From Oscillospiraceae bacterium (GTDB lineage: Bacteria > Bacillota > Clostridia > Oscillospirales > CAG-272): a stretch of DNA of 64,000 nucleotides. Under the pieces are notes generated by a model. That model was given only the letters and a program-made list of their open reading frames with translations, searched no databases and was not told where the DNA came from. Below are positions 1 through 7,525 of the stretch, in pieces (the stretch's first letter is position 1; the number at the start of each line of letters is the position of its first letter). Location: positions 1-64,000 of the forward strand of contig SVUK01000003.1 in assembly GCA_015063325.1 (NCBI GenBank). The letters are read 5' to 3'. A program made the translations under genes and the position numbers.

Positions 1-1
1 C

Positions 2-2953
2 TTTAAGTTCACGACGACTACCACAGGGTATGTTACGGTCAACTTTACACATGAAAATTCTGTCGGTTCAAGTAATCTGTGGGAAGTATATTTGCTGGAT
101 CAAAGTGGTGCGACAATAGTCAGTATGAATGTAGGCGGTAATGATCTGAGCCTTAATTTGGCCAATATAGGTCTTCCTGCCAGCACATACTATGTAAAAA
201 TCAATAAATATAGTAGCTACAGTACTGACAAGTACGGCTTAAAGATTAGTTTTATGGGTAGCACCGTGTGGGAAACCGAATTCAACGATAGTAGGAATAC
301 GGCTAACCCAATCAGCATTGGTACTCAGTATTATGGAAAGATCATGCATGGATCGGACTACGATTATTATTATTTTGATTTAAATAAATCGGATACAATC
401 ACAATTACATTTTCACATGATATTCTTAGTAGTTCGACAAAGTATTGGACAATAACACTTTATGATGCATCAGGAAGTTCCTTGATTAGCAGAGATTCTG
501 TAGGTTCATCTTCTCCGCTTACATTTGAGAAGGATTTATCATCTGGTCGATATTATGTGGGCATATGTAAATACAGTAGCTCATCTAATATAGTGTACTC
601 TTTACTCGTTTCCGCCAAAAACGTCCATACCCATTCGTATGGTTCTTGGACAAACTACAGTAGTACGCAGCACAAGAGAACCTGTTCTTGCGGAAATACA
701 CAATATGAAAACCACAGCTGGAACTCCGGCGTTGTGACCACTCAACCGACGCATACCAGTTACGGCGTTAGAACCTACACTTGCACGGTTTGCGGCGGCA
801 CAAAAACCGAGCAGATTGCTAAAACCTCGACACACTCTTACGGTGCTTGGGCAAATTACAGCACCACTCAGCATAGAAGGACTTGCGCTTGCGGCGATGC
901 GCTGTATGAAAGCCACAGCTGGAACTCCGGAACTGTGACAACCCAACCGACGCATACCAGTTACGGCGTTAGAACCTACACTTGCATGGTTTGCGGCGGC
1001 ACAAAAACCGAGCAGATTGCTAAAACCTCGACACACTCTTACGGTGCTTGGGCAAATTATAGCACCACTCAGCATAGAAGGAATTGCGCTTGCGGCGATG
1101 TGCAATATGCAGATCACGCTTGGAATGCCGGCGTTGTGACCACGCAACCGACGCATACGACCTATGGCGTAAGAACTTACACATGTTCCGATTGTGGTGC
1201 TACAAAAACCGAACAAATTAGCCCAATTGCGCATTCTTATGGTGCTTGGACAAAGTATGATGATACCCAGCACAAGAGAAGTTGTTCCTGCGGCAGTGTG
1301 CAATATGCAAATCATACTTGGAATGCCGGCGTTGTAACAACGCAACCTACGCATACGACTTATGGTGTAAAGACCTACACTTGTGCGGATTGCGGCGCTA
1401 CCAAGACCGAACAGATTGCCAAACTGACCGAGCATGCCTATGGATCTTGGACAAAATACGACAATACCCAACACAAGAGAACTTGTGCTTGCGGTGATGT
1501 GCAGTATGCGGATCATACTTGGAATGCCGGCGTTGTGACAACGCAACCGACGCATACGACCTACGGTGTGAAGACCTACACTTGCGCAGATTGCGGTGCC
1601 ACCAAGACCGCGCAGATTGCCAAACTGACCGAGCACGCATACGGTGATTGGGCAAAAGAAAACGACGAGCAACACAAGAGAACTTGCGTTTGCGGCGATG
1701 CGCAGTATGCAAATCATACTTGGAATGCCGGCGTTGTGACAATGCAACCGACGCATACGACCTTTGGCGTGAAGACCTACACTTGCACAGATTGCGATGC
1801 CACCAAGACCGAGCAAATTGCCAAACTGACCGAGCACGCATACGGTGATTGGGCAAAAGAAAACGACGAGCAACACAAGAGAAGTTGTGCTTGCGGCGAC
1901 GTGCAGTACGAAAATCATAGTTGGGATGCCGGGGTCGTCACTCCTTATGCAACCTATGATATGATCACCTACACTTGCAGTATTTGCGGCGGAACAAAAA
2001 CCGTTAAAGAGGACAAAGGATCCGCTGTAGTTTCGGTTGAAAATGCGACTGTAGTTGCAGGAAACGAAGTAACTATTCAAGTAACTATCAAAGATAATCC
2101 GGGAATTGCCGGCGCAAAGTTCACTTTGAGCTATGACGAGCAATTGGTATTGCTTGGTGCAACTAACGGCGAAGCATTCAGCGTGCTCGCTTATACGGCA
2201 CCCGGCGCTCTCTCCAATCCGTGCAACTTCTTATGGGACAGCGAAAGCGGCGAATCTCAAGAAAACGGAATAATTTTGGAATTGAGATTTAAGGTTCCTA
2301 AATCTGTTGCTCCGAACACCAAGTTGGCAATCAACCTTTCGTATCAATCCGGAGACTGCTACAATAAGGATTTGGATGATGTATCGGTACGCTTTGAGAA
2401 CGCATTTATCACCGTTATCATGTTGCCCGGAGATGTAAACTTGGATGGAACGGTAAACGGCAAAGACGTTACGTTGCTCAGAAGATATATTGCCGGCGGA
2501 TATGATGTCTCCATTGATGAAATGAGCGCAGATGTTAATGATGATGGTGTGATCAACGGCAAAGATGTTACCTTGATCAGACGGTATATTGCCGGTGGAT
2601 ACGATATTGAATTAAAAGCACCTACCACTCGCACATACGAAGTTTCCTACCACTTAAATCTTCCGGAGAACGTAGAAAACTACACAACCGATCTGCCAAC
2701 CGGTGTTACATTTGATACTAAAGAAATGACTGCAACGAAATCCTATACCTTTGGCGATGGACAAAAAGTTCTTGGCGAGATTTACGAGATTTCAGGTTGG
2801 GAGTTTAAAGGGTGGTCCGTCTCTTCTAACGAGAATGTATACTATACAACCTCCTTAGAGGCAGATCAAGTAGCTCTTCAAGAAGGAACTCCTAACGAGG
2901 GGAAATATAAGAAAAAATTAGATCTATACGCTGTTTGGGAACTAAACTCCTGA
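2..2953 (+). CDS. Secreted/surface protein, 5' end outside the window: PPC-like N-terminal region, 7 Cys-rich ~66-aa repeats, cohesin-like domain, type I dockerin, C-terminal InlB/Flg_new-like domain
   Basis: Frame is open from base 2 (FKFTTTTTGYVTVNFTHENS...). Repeats HSYGxWxxYxxTQHKRxCxCG...TYTCxxCGxTKTEQIAK; dockerin GDVNLDGTVNGKDVTLLRRYIAGGYD...ADVNDDGVINGKDVTLIRRYIAGGYD. Confidence 0.85.
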   Translation, partial: FKFTTTTTGYVTVNFTHENSVGSSNLWEVYLLDQSGATIVSMNVGGNDLSLNLANIGLPASTYYVKINKYSSYSTDKYGLKISFMGSTVWETEFNDSRNTANPISIGTQYYGKIMHGSDYDYYYFDLNKSDTITITFSHDILSSSTKYWTITLYDASGSSLISRDSVGSSSPLTFEKDLSSGRYYVGICKYSSSSNIVYSLLVSAKNVHTHSYGSWTNYSSTQHKRTCSCGNTQYENHSWNSGVVTTQPTHTSYGVRTYTCTVCGGTKTEQIAKTSTHSYGAWANYSTTQHRRTCACGDALYESHSWNSGTVTTQPTHTSYGVRTYTCMVCGGTKTEQIAKTSTHSYGAWANYSTTQHRRNCACGDVQYADHAWNAGVVTTQPTHTTYGVRTYTCSDCGATKTEQISPIAHSYGAWTKYDDTQHKRSCSCGSVQYANHTWNAGVVTTQPTHTTYGVKTYTCADCGATKTEQIAKLTEHAYGSWTKYDNTQHKRTCACGDVQYADHTWNAGVVTTQPTHTTYGVKTYTCADCGATKTAQIAKLTEHAYGDWAKENDEQHKRTCVCGDAQYANHTWNAGVVTMQPTHTTFGVKTYTCTDCDATKTEQIAKLTEHAYGDWAKENDEQHKRSCACGDVQYENHSWDAGVVTPYATYDMITYTCSICGGTKTVKEDKGSAVVSVENATVVAGNEVTIQVTIKDNPGIAGAKFTLSYDEQLVLLGATNGEAFSVLAYTAPGALSNPCNFLWDSESGESQENGIILELRFKVPKSVAPNTKLAINLSYQSGDCYNKDLDDVSVRFENAFITVIMLPGDVNLDGTVNGKDVTLLRRYIAGGYDVSIDEMSADVNDDGVINGKDVTLIRRYIAGGYDIELKAPTTRTYEVSYHLNLPENVENYTTDLPTGVTFDTKEMTATKSYTFGDGQKVLGEIYEISGWEFKGWSVSSNENVYYTTSLEADQVALQEGTPNEGKYKKKLDLYAVWELNS
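632..2011 (+). repeat. Seven tandem ~200-bp coding repeats (66-67 aa, CxC plus CxxC Cys pairs)
   Basis: Read directly from the translation; near-identical units starting HSYG/HAYG. Confidence 0.95.
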
Positions 2954-2967
2954 CTTCTTGGAGAAGA

Positions 2968-2996
2968 ATGGGGGAGATAACTTGTCTCTCCCCCAT
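2968..2996. other. Inverted repeat ATGGGGGAGA / TCTCCCCCAT
   Basis: 10-bp perfect arms just after the stop codon. Confidence 0.7.
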
Positions 2997-3020
2997 AAAA
3001 AGTAACAAAAATAAATTTGC

Positions 3021-3056
3021 AGAAGGAAGTTCATTTCCGAACTTCCTTCTTTGTTT
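3021..3056 (+). terminator. Rho-independent terminator
   Basis: AGAAGGAAGTTC-ATTTCC-GAACTTCCTTCT then TTGTTT; perfect 12-bp stem. Confidence 0.85.
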
Positions 3057-3105
3057 AACAAAAACAATGTTTTTTCCGTTTTCGGAAATATTTTTCAATA
3101 AGCAC

Positions 3106-3134
3106 TTGACAAATGCAAATTTATATGTTATTAT
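3106..3134 (+). promoter_or_regulatory. Sigma-A-like promoter
   Basis: TTGACA - 17 bp - TATTAT. Confidence 0.55.
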
Positions 3135-3398
3135 AATTCTTATATTGGAATTTTGCCTTTAATGAGATCCGATTTTTCAGGGATCGAAGGGCAGAATTTC
3201 GTTTTCGCGGGTGAAAGTTCCCGCGGATACCCGTCGCAGACTTGCGTATGTCGGGCGTGATCGCCGCGTTTTGGCGGTGATTGAGTTGTTCCGGAGTTTT
3301 CCGCTTTGTGGTGAAATGGTTGCGTTTTTTGCGGAAAGCGTTGATGGGCTTTTTTGTCATGCAATTTTTTAGATAAAATTGAATAAAATAACGGAATG

Positions 3399-3459
3399 AA
3401 AGAGTCCGTACGAAGGTCATTGCCTATGGTAATAGGTGGTGAAATCGTACGGACTCTTT
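3399..3459. repeat. 15-bp perfect inverted repeat AAAGAGTCCGTACGA ... TCGTACGGACTCTTT
   Basis: Direct inspection; T-rich after right arm. Confidence 0.85.
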
Positions 3460-3667
3460 GTTTTAAGAAGGTGATATTGATGTAGCAGAAAGAGAAACAC
3501 AAACGACAACCGAATAGTCTATCGAAGGAGTCGGCGGTAATGATATCGGCGGCTTTTTTGCGCGCCTTGAAGTTATCCAAGATAAAAAATTTTTTGACTT
3601 CAACCTTGACTTTCGGACCAAAATCAACCCTTCTAAGTGAAGGGGAAAATTACAGAAAGGAGCATTT

Positions 3668-3727
3668 ATGAACCGTCAAAGAGACCATCCCAAGATGGAA
3701 AATGCGCGCCACTTTTGTGGCAGATAA
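3668..3727 (+). CDS. 19-aa ORF MNRQRDHPKMENARHFCGR
   Basis: ATG preceded by AGAAAGGAG at about 6-nt spacing; stops exactly before the iterons. Confidence 0.4.
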   Translation: MNRQRDHPKMENARHFCGR

Positions 3728-3782
3728 GCGCAAGCAAAGTGTAAGTAAAGCGCAAGCAAATTGTAAGCAAAATACAAGCAAA
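3728..3782 (+). repeat. Five 11-bp direct repeats (iterons) NNRYAAGYAAA
   Basis: GCGCAAGCAAA GTGTAAGTAAA GCGCAAGCAAA TTGTAAGCAAA ATACAAGCAAA. Confidence 0.85.
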
Positions 3783-3810
3783 CTTTTGTCGACGAAGCGA
3801 AGCACACGTA

Positions 3811-3858
3811 AAAGTATAGCCCACTATACTTTGCTCTGCAAAGTGTGGGCTCTCCCGA
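3811..3858 (-). promoter_or_regulatory. oriT: Candidate oriT, MobV/pMV158-like nested inverted repeats
   Basis: Minus strand AAAGTATAG-TGGG-CTATACTTT resembles the pMV158 nick region (recalled TAGTGTG/TTA); overlapping alternative stem AGCCCAC...CTTTGC/GCAAAGTGTGGGCT; lies just upstream of a MobV relaxase. Confidence 0.6.
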
Positions 3859-3905
3859 GGGATTGCGTCCGTCGGCAAAATCAAAGAAAAGGAGGTGAAA
3901 ACACA

Positions 3906-5033
3906 ATATCGTATCTAGTGTGCCATATGGAGAAATATCACAAAACAGATATTGCTCCCATCGAAAAAGAGAACGAGAGAGATGAAAACTACAAGGCAAA
4001 AAATCCGCAGATCGAACGAGATCGGACAAGCGGCAATTACCACATTCTCGGTCGATCGGAAAGTTACACGGATTACATCAATCAGCGCCTTGCCGAGAAC
4101 AATCTCAAACCACGAAAAGATGCCGTGCTCATGTGTTCCTTTGTCATTGGTTCGGATCAAGAGTTCTTTCAAGATAAGTTTCCACAGGAAGAAGACGAGT
4201 TCTTTACCGAAGCCACTCGTTATTTTGCCAATAAGTACGGCATCGAAAACATCATTTCGGCTGTCGTCCACAAGGATGAAACAACTCCGCATCTGCACCT
4301 GAATCTGATTCCGCTGTCGGACGGTCGGCTCTGCGCCAAAGATTTGTTCTGCCCAAAGAATTTACGAGATTTACAAACCGAACTGCACGAACAAGTCGGC
4401 AAGAAATTTCATTTGGAACGCGGAAAGATTAACAGTCAGGCTGAACATCTTTCGTCTGCCGAGTTTAAGGCAAAGAAAATTGTGGAGCAAGCCGAAACCG
4501 AGAACAAACGGTTAACGCAGGCAAATGAAACGGCAAAGAAAGAATTCGACCAAACGCAACAGGAAATACGAAAAGCGATCCGAGAGCGTGACGAAATTAT
4601 TGCCAAGAGAGACGCCGAGGCAAATTACAGCCACGCATTGGAAGAAGCAAAAAGCGGAGCGGTCTCCCACGGCAAGAAAGAGATGAAAGATCAGGTTGTC
4701 GCACTGATTGCCGAGAACAAGCGACTGGAAGAAGAAAACGCTCGTCTTGCCAGAGATAACGGTGACCTTTTCCAACAACTCCGAAAGGCGTCAATATCCG
4801 AAAAGAAAGCCGAAGTCGCAAAGAATGCCATGCTTGCCGTACGGCGACACGAACCCGAAGCCTTTGCTCGGACGTTCTTCAAATCGACCGCTCTTATTCA
4901 ACCGTTCATTGACCTCTTCTCCGCGCCGATTCCATTACAGCGGAACCGCTTGCAAGAGATCGAAGAAGAGATCGAACGGGAGAGACAACAAGAACAAATG
5001 AAAAGCAATTCCAAGCATCACTGGAGCAAATAA
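3906..5033 (+). CDS. mobV: MobV/Pre-type plasmid mobilization relaxase
   Basis: SYLVCHMEKYHKTDI..., HKDETTPHLHLNLIPL relaxase motif; optimal RBS at 3889-3897 points to a start near 3906 (ATA codon); the listed ORF opens at 3702. Confidence 0.85.
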   Translation: MSYLVCHMEKYHKTDIAPIEKENERDENYKAKNPQIERDRTSGNYHILGRSESYTDYINQRLAENNLKPRKDAVLMCSFVIGSDQEFFQDKFPQEEDEFFTEATRYFANKYGIENIISAVVHKDETTPHLHLNLIPLSDGRLCAKDLFCPKNLRDLQTELHEQVGKKFHLERGKINSQAEHLSSAEFKAKKIVEQAETENKRLTQANETAKKEFDQTQQEIRKAIRERDEIIAKRDAEANYSHALEEAKSGAVSHGKKEMKDQVVALIAENKRLEEENARLARDNGDLFQQLRKASISEKKAEVAKNAMLAVRRHEPEAFARTFFKSTALIQPFIDLFSAPIPLQRNRLQEIEEEIERERQQEQMKSNSKHHWSK

Positions 5034-5150
5034 CAAAACGGCGTCTTTCTACAGTTGCAATCTGTTTACGCCCTAAACAGAACAGAAGCAAAAGGCCCAG
5101 CGAGCCAAGTCGCTATGTTAATTTTAGTCGCATATCTCAACTGAAATCGC

Positions 5151-5201
5151 TTGACAATTGATCTCTCCTATGGTAAAATATTGTTGTCGTATAGATACGA
5201 C
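5151..5201 (+). promoter_or_regulatory. Promoter with overlapping operator-like palindrome
   Basis: TTGACA-17 bp-TAAAAT followed by GTCGTAT-AG-ATACGAC. Confidence 0.75.
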
Positions 5202-5226
5202 TATTATTACACAGGAGAATAAAGAT

Positions 5227-5436
5227 ATGTCAGAGCAAAAAGTGTCAAAGGACAAGAGATATGAGGATAGACACAAGGAAGAACGAAAAGCAAAGTGTAT
5301 GATTTGGGGAACGAGTGTCGAAAGACCGCTTGCCGAAGAGATCAACGCATTTCTGAAAGTGACCGGCTTCACCAAAGTCGAACTCATTAAAGCCGGCTAT
5401 CAAGCACTGCTTGATGAGGCTAAAAAAGCAAAATAG
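5227..5436 (+). CDS. Small ribbon-helix-helix-like DNA-binding protein
   Basis: MSEQKVSKDKRYEDRHKEERKAKCMIWGTSVERPLAEEINAFLKVTGFTKVELIKAGYQALLDEAKKAK; RBS AGGAG. Confidence 0.55.
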   Translation: MSEQKVSKDKRYEDRHKEERKAKCMIWGTSVERPLAEEINAFLKVTGFTKVELIKAGYQALLDEAKKAK

Positions 5437-5453
5437 CAATACGCTTCTTCCTT

Positions 5454-5726
5454 GTGGGAACGGGTAAAAATAAACGGATTCCCCGCCATCCGAGAAGGAA
5501 AAACATTATAGAAGCAAACAGACTTATTATTTATCAGGAACAACCCGACGGCTCTCTTGTAAGAAGTCGGGAAAAGAAAATCGGCAACACGATTTACACC
5601 GTCGTGGCCAGACAAAAAGAGAACGCCAAAGAAACGGCGTTCGACATCACAAAAAGACTGATCGAGCGCAGCGCCGACAGTCTTACTCAACAGAAACCGT
5701 TTGAAGGTTGCAATTCGGGAGGTTAA
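5454..5726 (+). CDS. TnpW-like transposon-encoded small protein (start codon uncertain)
   Basis: RSREKKIGNTIYTVVARQKENAKETAFDITKRLIERS resembles Tn4451-family TnpW-type proteins; sits directly before the recombinase. Confidence 0.5.
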   Translation: MGTGKNKRIPRHPRRKNIIEANRLIIYQEQPDGSLVRSREKKIGNTIYTVVARQKENAKETAFDITKRLIERSADSLTQQKPFEGCNSGG

Positions 5727-5729
5727 AGA

Positions 5730-7382
5730 ATGAATTTGCAACTACAACAAAACAAACATAAAAGAACCAAGAACGCAGAAGAACAGTACACGGCTCTCTA
5801 TTGCCGCCTTAGTTGTGACGACGATCTTCAAGGCGACAGCAACAGCATCAAAAACCAGAAGATCCTTTTGAAGCAATACGCCGACGAGCATCGGTTTAAG
5901 AATATCCGATACTACGTGGACGACGGCTTTTCGGGAACAAACTTCGACCGACCGGATTTTAAGCGAATGCTTGCGGATATCGACGATGGATTGGTTTCAA
6001 CGGTCATTGTCAAGGATATGTCCCGATTCGGGAGAGATCATATTCTCGTCGGGTACTACACAAAGTACTATTTGCCAGAAGCAGACGTCAGATTTATCGC
6101 TATCTACGACCAAGTGGACAGTGAAACCAATCCCGACGACGATATTACGCCTTTCAAAAACATTCTCAATGAGATGTATGCAAAAGATTGCAGTCGGAAG
6201 ATCAAGGCAGTCGTCAAAGCCAAAGGCAACGCCGGGAAACACATTTCCTATCTACCGCCACTCGGATATATGAAAGATCCGAATGACAAAGAAAAATGGA
6301 TTGTAGAGGAAGAAGGTGCGGCAATTGTTAGGGAGATATTCAGCCTTTGTGTGAAAGGATACGGTCCTACACAGATTGCAAGGATTTTGACCGAACGAGG
6401 AATTGATACACCCGTGGTGCATTTCCATAAATACAATCTTCCCACATCATTGAAGTTAAAAGAAGAATCGGAAATATGGAATACGAAAACGATTGCGGGA
6501 ATTTTAGAAAACATGGAGTATCTCGGTCATACGGTCAATTTCACATCTTTTAAGAAATCATACAAATCTAAGAAACGGATAGACGCGCCAAAGGAAGACT
6601 GGGTAATCTTTGAAAACACGCAAGAGCCGATTATTGATCAGGAAACGTTCGACATCGTTCAAAAAATCCGAGAAGGGCGTCGTCGCCCAACGGAAATGGG
6701 CGAAATGAGTATGTTATCCGGACTGCTTTACTGTGCCGACTGCGGAAAGAAAATGTATCTCTGCCGTTGCACAACAATGAAACAGGCGGAATATTTCAAC
6801 TGTTCATCGTACCGTAAAAAGAAAAAGAAGACCTGCACTTCTCATCAAATAACCGTTCACGCGGTCGAGGAAATGATTAAAAACGACTTGCAGTTTACAA
6901 TCCATTACGCAAGCGAGAACAAAGAGGAGTTCTACAACATTCTGAAAAATCGAAGTGACGCAAAAACGAAACGCGAACTTAGTCAGTCTTTGAAAGAGGT
7001 TGCGGATATTGAAGCGAGGATGAAAGAACTTGATAAGATTATCCAAAACCTTTATGAAGACAAGGTTTCAGGCAAGATCTCTGAAGATCGTTTTTTTAAG
7101 ATGAGTGAGAACTACGAAACCGAGCAGGCAGAACTCAAAGAGAAGGCAGAGAAATTGAAAGGCAGTATTCAGTACTCCAAGAATCAGATGGACGATATTC
7201 TCAAGTTTCTTGCCATCGTGGACAAGTACAGCGATTTTCAAGAACTCACGCCGGAGATTCTTCGTGCCTTCATTGACAAGGTGCTGATTCACGAAAAGCA
7301 AAAGGTTGACGGGCATTACAGGCACACCATCGAGATCATCTACAACTTTGTCGGAGCCGTGGAGCATCCCGACTTCGACTGA
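5730..7382 (+). CDS. Large serine recombinase (TnpX-like)
   Basis: ALYCRLSCDDDLQGDSNSIKNQK, DDGFSGTNFDRPDFKRML, KDMSRFGRD; recombinase and Zn-ribbon (YCADCGKKMY) domains; coiled coil. Confidence 0.95.
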   Translation: MNLQLQQNKHKRTKNAEEQYTALYCRLSCDDDLQGDSNSIKNQKILLKQYADEHRFKNIRYYVDDGFSGTNFDRPDFKRMLADIDDGLVSTVIVKDMSRFGRDHILVGYYTKYYLPEADVRFIAIYDQVDSETNPDDDITPFKNILNEMYAKDCSRKIKAVVKAKGNAGKHISYLPPLGYMKDPNDKEKWIVEEEGAAIVREIFSLCVKGYGPTQIARILTERGIDTPVVHFHKYNLPTSLKLKEESEIWNTKTIAGILENMEYLGHTVNFTSFKKSYKSKKRIDAPKEDWVIFENTQEPIIDQETFDIVQKIREGRRRPTEMGEMSMLSGLLYCADCGKKMYLCRCTTMKQAEYFNCSSYRKKKKKTCTSHQITVHAVEEMIKNDLQFTIHYASENKEEFYNILKNRSDAKTKRELSQSLKEVADIEARMKELDKIIQNLYEDKVSGKISEDRFFKMSENYETEQAELKEKAEKLKGSIQYSKNQMDDILKFLAIVDKYSDFQELTPEILRAFIDKVLIHEKQKVDGHYRHTIEIIYNFVGAVEHPDFD

Positions 7383-7395
7383 ACAACAAACAAAA

Positions 7396-7432
7396 TGAGC
7401 ACAGGCGTGGCTTCACGCCACGCCTGTGCTCA
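7396..7432. terminator. 16-bp perfect hairpin after the recombinase gene
   Basis: TGAGCACAGGCGTGGC-TTCAC-GCCACGCCTGTGCTCA. Confidence 0.6.
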
Positions 7433-7525
7433 AATGAGCCGCCGCTTTACCGAAAAAATCCCTATGGAACTTACGGTAACGGTGTTCCGCTTTTTTCTTT
7501 TAAATTCTACCCTTTTGAGCTTTTT

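Larger units (their letters stand above)
3399..7432 (+). mobile_element. Compact mobilizable transposon/IME, Tn4451-like gene set without obvious cargo (ends approximate)
   Basis: oriT-like site, MobV, RHH, TnpW-like and TnpX-like genes in one cassette between chromosomal genes. Confidence 0.7.

Noticed and set aside
632-2011. Possible CRISPR or non-coding satellite because of the regular ~200-bp repeats
   Set aside because: Repeats are in frame, encode Cys-rich protein units and have no spacer structure.
602-2143. 513-aa minus-strand ORF opposite the Cys-rich repeats
   Set aside because: Mirror of the repeated plus-strand coding sequence; no RBS, repetitive translation, the plus-strand protein has clear domains.
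3702-3905. N-terminal 68 codons of the listed 443-aa relaxase ORF
   Set aside because: They run through the iterons and oriT hairpin and precede the real RBS; not expected to be translated as relaxase.
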